DNA of 10,363 nt from Acanthamoeba lenticulata (taxonomy: Eukaryota > Discosea > Longamoebia > Acanthamoebidae): NCBI GenBank assembly GCA_002179805.1, contig NAVB01000843.1:1-10363 (forward strand), read 5' to 3'. Position numbers and translations under genes: made by a program. Each line of letters starts with the position of its first letter. The first letter of the stretch is position 1. The notes under the pieces were generated by a model that saw nothing but the letters and a program-made list of their open reading frames with translations, was not told where the DNA came from and searched no databases. Positions 8,386 to 10,363 of this stretch are shown here, in pieces.

Positions 8386-8403
8386 TGTTGTTCATTTCTA
8401 GAA
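8344..8403. promoter_or_regulatory. Cluster of four TTCnnGAA palindromes (heat-shock-element-like)
   Basis: TTCTAGAA occurs at 8344-8351, 8375-8382 and 8396-8403, and TTCTCGAA at 8356-8363. TTCnnGAA is the core of eukaryotic heat shock elements. However, the spacing here is irregular and the cluster lies where two genes converge, not upstream of either. A regulatory role is uncertain, and the cluster may simply reflect the hairpin or a decayed palindromic repeat. Confidence 0.35.
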
Positions 8404-8427
8404 ACATTTATTTTTGAAATATTGTTC

Positions 8428-8443
8428 AATAAATAAGAATAAA
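8428..8443 (+). terminator. Two poly(A) signals (AATAAA) downstream of the RasGEF gene
   Basis: AATAAA hexamers lie at 8428-8433 and 8438-8443, 79 and 89 bp after the TAG, in AT-rich sequence just beyond the inverted repeat. They are likely the cleavage/polyadenylation signals of the plus-strand gene. Confidence 0.6.
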
Positions 8444-8466
8444 AAAATAGATTTGTAAAACATGTT

Positions 8467-8472
8467 TTTATT
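8467..8472 (-). terminator. Poly(A) signal AATAAA downstream of SEC31 (minus strand)
   Basis: TTTATT on the plus strand reads AATAAA on the minus strand, 139 bp beyond the SEC31 stop codon. It lies only 24 bp from the nearest plus-strand signal, so the two convergent transcripts probably end close together or overlap. Confidence 0.55.
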
Positions 8473-8569
8473 GAGGAAGAAGAGGAAGATGGAAGAAGCC
8501 GAAGATCAGCAAAAAGGAAGTTGAGGAAGGTTTTTGAAGTGAAGAGAGAGAGAGAGGTGAAGAAGGGAG
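8473..8569. repeat. Purine-rich tract in the SEC31 3' UTR
   Basis: The plus strand is dominated by GA/GAA units, for example 8473-8498 and the unbroken purine run 8541-8557, which contains a GA repeat. The SEC31 mRNA would therefore carry a CU-rich 3' UTR. No coding function is visible. Confidence 0.7.
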
Positions 8570-8610
8570 CCTTCTTGTGCCTCGAGACAGAGATCTCTTT
8601 CTCCCACACT

Positions 8611-10335
8611 TCAAGGCGCGGCGGTGTCCATGACGCGCTTGATGCCGATCATGACCTTGCTGCCGAGCTCCTCCCAGTGGGACGTGGCGAGGACCTTGTG
8701 GACGCGCGACACGTTGGGCTTGTTCTCGGTCTCGAGCGCGACGACAAACTCGTGGAGGAGGCCCTCGAGCTCGTCCGAGAAGTACCCGCCCTGGAGCCGC
8801 TCGTAGAGCTCGCCCATCCGGGCCTTGGCGTCGTTCATCGCGCGCGCCTTGCGCGGGTCGGCCGCCACGCGCTGCGACAGCGCGTCGACGACGGCTGTGA
8901 ACTTGGCCACGATCTCGCCCGACAGCGCCGTCGGCTGCTTGGCGGGCTTGGCCGGTGTCGGTGCGGGCGCGGCGGCCGGCGCGGCGGCTGACGAAGACGA
9001 CGTCGGTGGTGTGGCCGACGAGGACGACGACAACGGCGAGGGCTGGGACGAGGACGACGACGAGGCGGCGCCCGCGGCCGACGGCGTGAAGACGGTGGGC
9101 GTGGCGCCGCTGGAGCCGAGGCCCGACGGGGCGACAGGCGTGAAGACGGTGGGCGTAGCGCTGCTAGAGCCGAGGCTCGACGGCGTCATCATGGGCGTGA
9201 AGACCGTGGGACCAGCGCCGCCGGCCGAGGCGGCCGACGGAGCGGCAGGCGTGAAGACCGTGGTCGTCGACGAGGCGCCACCCTGAGTGGGCAGCGGGAC
9301 CGACGGCGACGGCGTGGTGTCAAACGACGAGTAGCCAGCGGCGCGGGCGGCGGCCGGGATGTAAACGCCCGACGAGGCCGAGTTCATCGGCACGGGCGAG
9401 GCCGGGGCCGGGCCGGTCGCCGCAGCGGGCTGGGTGGGCAGGGGCGACGGACCGCCACCGGCGGCAGCGGCCGGGCGGTGGGACGGGCCGGTGGGGAAGG
9501 GCGACGGGCCGCTGGCAAAGTGGTGCGCGCCGGCGGCGGCGGCGGCGGCGGTGTGAGCCGACGTGGCCGTGGCGCTCGGCAGGGGCGACGGGCCGCTGGG
9601 GCCAGGCGTGCGCGCGCCAAACGGAGAGGGGCCATGGCCGGTGGCGGTGGTAGACGTCGAGGGCATCGCCGAGGGAGCCGAGCTGGTGGCAGCGGGCGTG
9701 GGCCGGACGGGGTCGGCGTGGACGGGGAACGCGGCGGCGGGCGTGGGCTGGCTGAGGGCGTTGGCGACGCGGTGGAGGAGGACGCCGCTGGCCTGGGTCT
9801 GGAACTTGGGGTCGTTGAGCTGGGTCAGGTAGCTCATGGCGGTCTGGAGACGGCCCTGGGCCGCGAGGGCCTCGGCGTACTGGGCGTACTTGTCGGCGAG
9901 CACGTCGGACATGTCGTTGTACTCGATGGCGCGGCGGAAGATGGAGACCTTCTCAAGAACCTCGAGCAGAGACTCGACCGAGTCGTTGTCGCGGTTGTTG
10001 GCCGACGCGGTGACCCACGCGTTGACGGCCTTGTCGATGTTGCCCGCGCAGATGAAGCACAGCACGGCCGACTGCGTGTCGCCGGCGGCCTCCAGGCGCG
10101 ACGCCAAGAAGTCGCAGAGGACTGGGAACTCCTCGATCTTGGCGTAGGTGCACAGGATCGCCAGCGTGCTCTTCCACGAGCCGAGCTCGGTCGACGCCAC
10201 CAGCGTCTGGAACTCGTTCTTGGTGATCGCCGAGATGAGCTTCATGAAGGGCATGGTCTGGCGGGTAAAGTAGGCCTCCTGCGTCTTGGCCCAGAGCTCG
10301 GGACCTCCGCAAGCAGCCAACACCAACGCGTCGGC
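8611..10335 (-). CDS. SEC31: SEC31, COPII outer-coat subunit: C-terminal exon (N-terminus off window)
   Basis: Sec31 pairs with Sec13 to form the outer COPII cage at ER exit sites. The visible exon encodes 574 residues and ends at TGA (8613-8611). The exon start is set at 10335: an in-frame TAG at 10338-10336 forms an AG acceptor, and the protein then opens with ADALVLA followed by the family sequence GGPELWAKTQ. Residues about 1-196 are the alpha-solenoid (WKSTLAILCTYAK, EFPVLCDFLASRLE, AVLCFICAGNIDKAVNAWV). About 197-470 is a Pro/Ser/Ala/Thr linker with TVFTP and GPSP repeats. About 471-574 is the conserved C-terminal helical domain of Sec31 (also seen in SRA1), ending HWEELGSKVMIGIKRVMDTAAP in part. 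The WD40 propeller is upstream, outside the window. The linker has neither PPP nor Trp (see findings). Family assignment is firm. Confidence 0.92.
   Translation of the reverse strand, partial: ADALVLAACGGPELWAKTQEAYFTRQTMPFMKLISAITKNEFQTLVASTELGSWKSTLAILCTYAKIEEFPVLCDFLASRLEAAGDTQSAVLCFICAGNIDKAVNAWVTASANNRDNDSVESLLEVLEKVSIFRRAIEYNDMSDVLADKYAQYAEALAAQGRLQTAMSYLTQLNDPKFQTQASGVLLHRVANALSQPTPAAAFPVHADPVRPTPAATSSAPSAMPSTSTTATGHGPSPFGARTPGPSGPSPLPSATATSAHTAAAAAAGAHHFASGPSPFPTGPSHRPAAAAGGGPSPLPTQPAAATGPAPASPVPMNSASSGVYIPAAARAAGYSSFDTTPSPSVPLPTQGGASSTTTVFTPAAPSAASAGGAGPTVFTPMMTPSSLGSSSATPTVFTPVAPSGLGSSGATPTVFTPSAAGAASSSSSSQPSPLSSSSSATPPTSSSSAAAPAAAPAPTPAKPAKQPTALSGEIVAKFTAVVDALSQRVAADPRKARAMNDAKARMGELYERLQGGYFSDELEGLLHEFVVALETENKPNVSRVHKVLATSHWEELGSKVMIGIKRVMDTAAP
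9083..9265 (-). repeat. Four-copy TVFTP repeat (54-57 nt period) in the SEC31 linker
   Basis: The plus-strand core GGCGTGAAGAC(G/C)GTGG starts at 9083, 9137, 9194 and 9248, offsets 54, 57 and 54 nt. On the coding strand each copy gives (P/T)TVFTP followed by a Ser/Gly/Ala-rich spacer, with copies at 18-19 aa intervals. Period and in-frame spacing point to tandem duplication within the coding sequence. Confidence 0.9.
9440..9640 (-). repeat. GPSP-motif and poly-Ala region of the SEC31 linker
   Basis: Four GPSP(F/L) motifs are encoded here, near plus-strand segments GGCGACGG(A/G)CCG or GGAGAGGGGCC. They are separated by Ala-rich spacers that include a GCC/GGC triplet run at about 9530-9551 (poly-Ala on the minus strand). 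The region is low-complexity and predicted disordered, in the place where other Sec31 proteins carry Sec23-binding proline motifs. Confidence 0.8.
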
Positions 10336-10363
10336 CTATCGCAAACCAACGTTCAGAAATTGG
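10336..10363 (-). other. 3' end of a SEC31 intron (runs off the window)
   Basis: On the minus strand the 28 bases before the SEC31 exon end in GCGATAG, an AG acceptor whose TAG is also an in-frame stop. A CTGAAC at 10357-10352 could serve as the branch site. The donor and upstream exons are not in the window. Confidence 0.65.

Noticed and set aside
8521..8991. 156-codon plus-strand frame
   Set aside because: It begins in the purine-rich 3' UTR and continues antisense to the conserved C-terminal domain of SEC31. It shows no protein features of its own.
9083..9265. Regularly spaced repeats considered as a CRISPR-like array
   Set aside because: The repeats are in frame in a eukaryotic coding exon, the units themselves encode TVFTP, spacers are similar to each other, and no cas-like gene is present.
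8825..9286. Plus-strand Asp/Gly/Val-rich frame opposite SEC31
   Set aside because: It is the complement of the Ser/Pro/Ala linker repeats. The conserved Sec31 sequence on the other strand accounts for this region.
1..10363. tRNA, rRNA, transposase, integrase or bacterial operon signals
   Set aside because: None was recognised. All coding content is explained by four spliced eukaryotic genes.

Overview
The window is nuclear DNA of a GC-rich, intron-rich unicellular eukaryote. Its exons are strongly GC-rich, its introns are short (66-114 nt, all GT..AG as modelled), and some introns and all gene-flanking DNA are AT-rich. AATAAA-type poly(A) signals follow the genes. All three visible start codons have A at -3 and G at +4. 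Domain content (F-box joined to RasGEF, Rogdi, VPS33, Sec31), high intron density and base composition suggest an amoebozoan of the Acanthamoeba type. That assignment is inference; nothing in the window proves the species.

Four protein genes fill the window, and no gene-free stretch exceeds 300 bases (the longest is 8350-8610). (1) 59-2757, minus: VPS33, the Sec1/Munc18 subunit of the HOPS/CORVET tethering complexes. It has 12 exons in view and its last part lies beyond the left edge. (2) 2949-5383, plus: a complete Rogdi/Rav2 homologue (10 exons, 574 aa), a V-ATPase assembly (RAVE) type protein, head to head with VPS33 across 191 bp. (3) 5526-8349, plus: a complete 697-aa protein with an F-box, an acidic repeat linker, a RasGEF N-domain and a CDC25-type RasGEF domain (9 exons). 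(4) 8611-10335, minus: the last coding exon of SEC31 (574 aa: alpha-solenoid, Pro/Ser/Ala linker, C-terminal helical domain). The WD40 part lies beyond the right edge.

Three of the four genes act in endomembrane traffic: COPII coat assembly at ER exit, endolysosomal fusion, and acidification. The VPS33-Rogdi pair shares one intergenic promoter region. The fourth gene looks like a Ras-family exchange factor with a possible link to SCF ubiquitin ligases. Every gene model was rebuilt by joining exons so that codon phase is kept across every junction and the family motifs stay continuous.

The best second-look items are: a splice donor with C at +4 in 26 of 29 modelled introns (typically GTNCGY); a perfect 18-bp inverted repeat containing the RasGEF stop codon, inside a cluster of four TTCnnGAA palindromes; three consecutive-phase, stop-free introns in the RasGEF catalytic region; the F-box/RasGEF fusion; and a Sec31 linker without triple-proline motifs or tryptophan. 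I found no CRISPR array, tRNA, rRNA, transposase or bacterial-style operon. I see no wholly new multi-gene system here.
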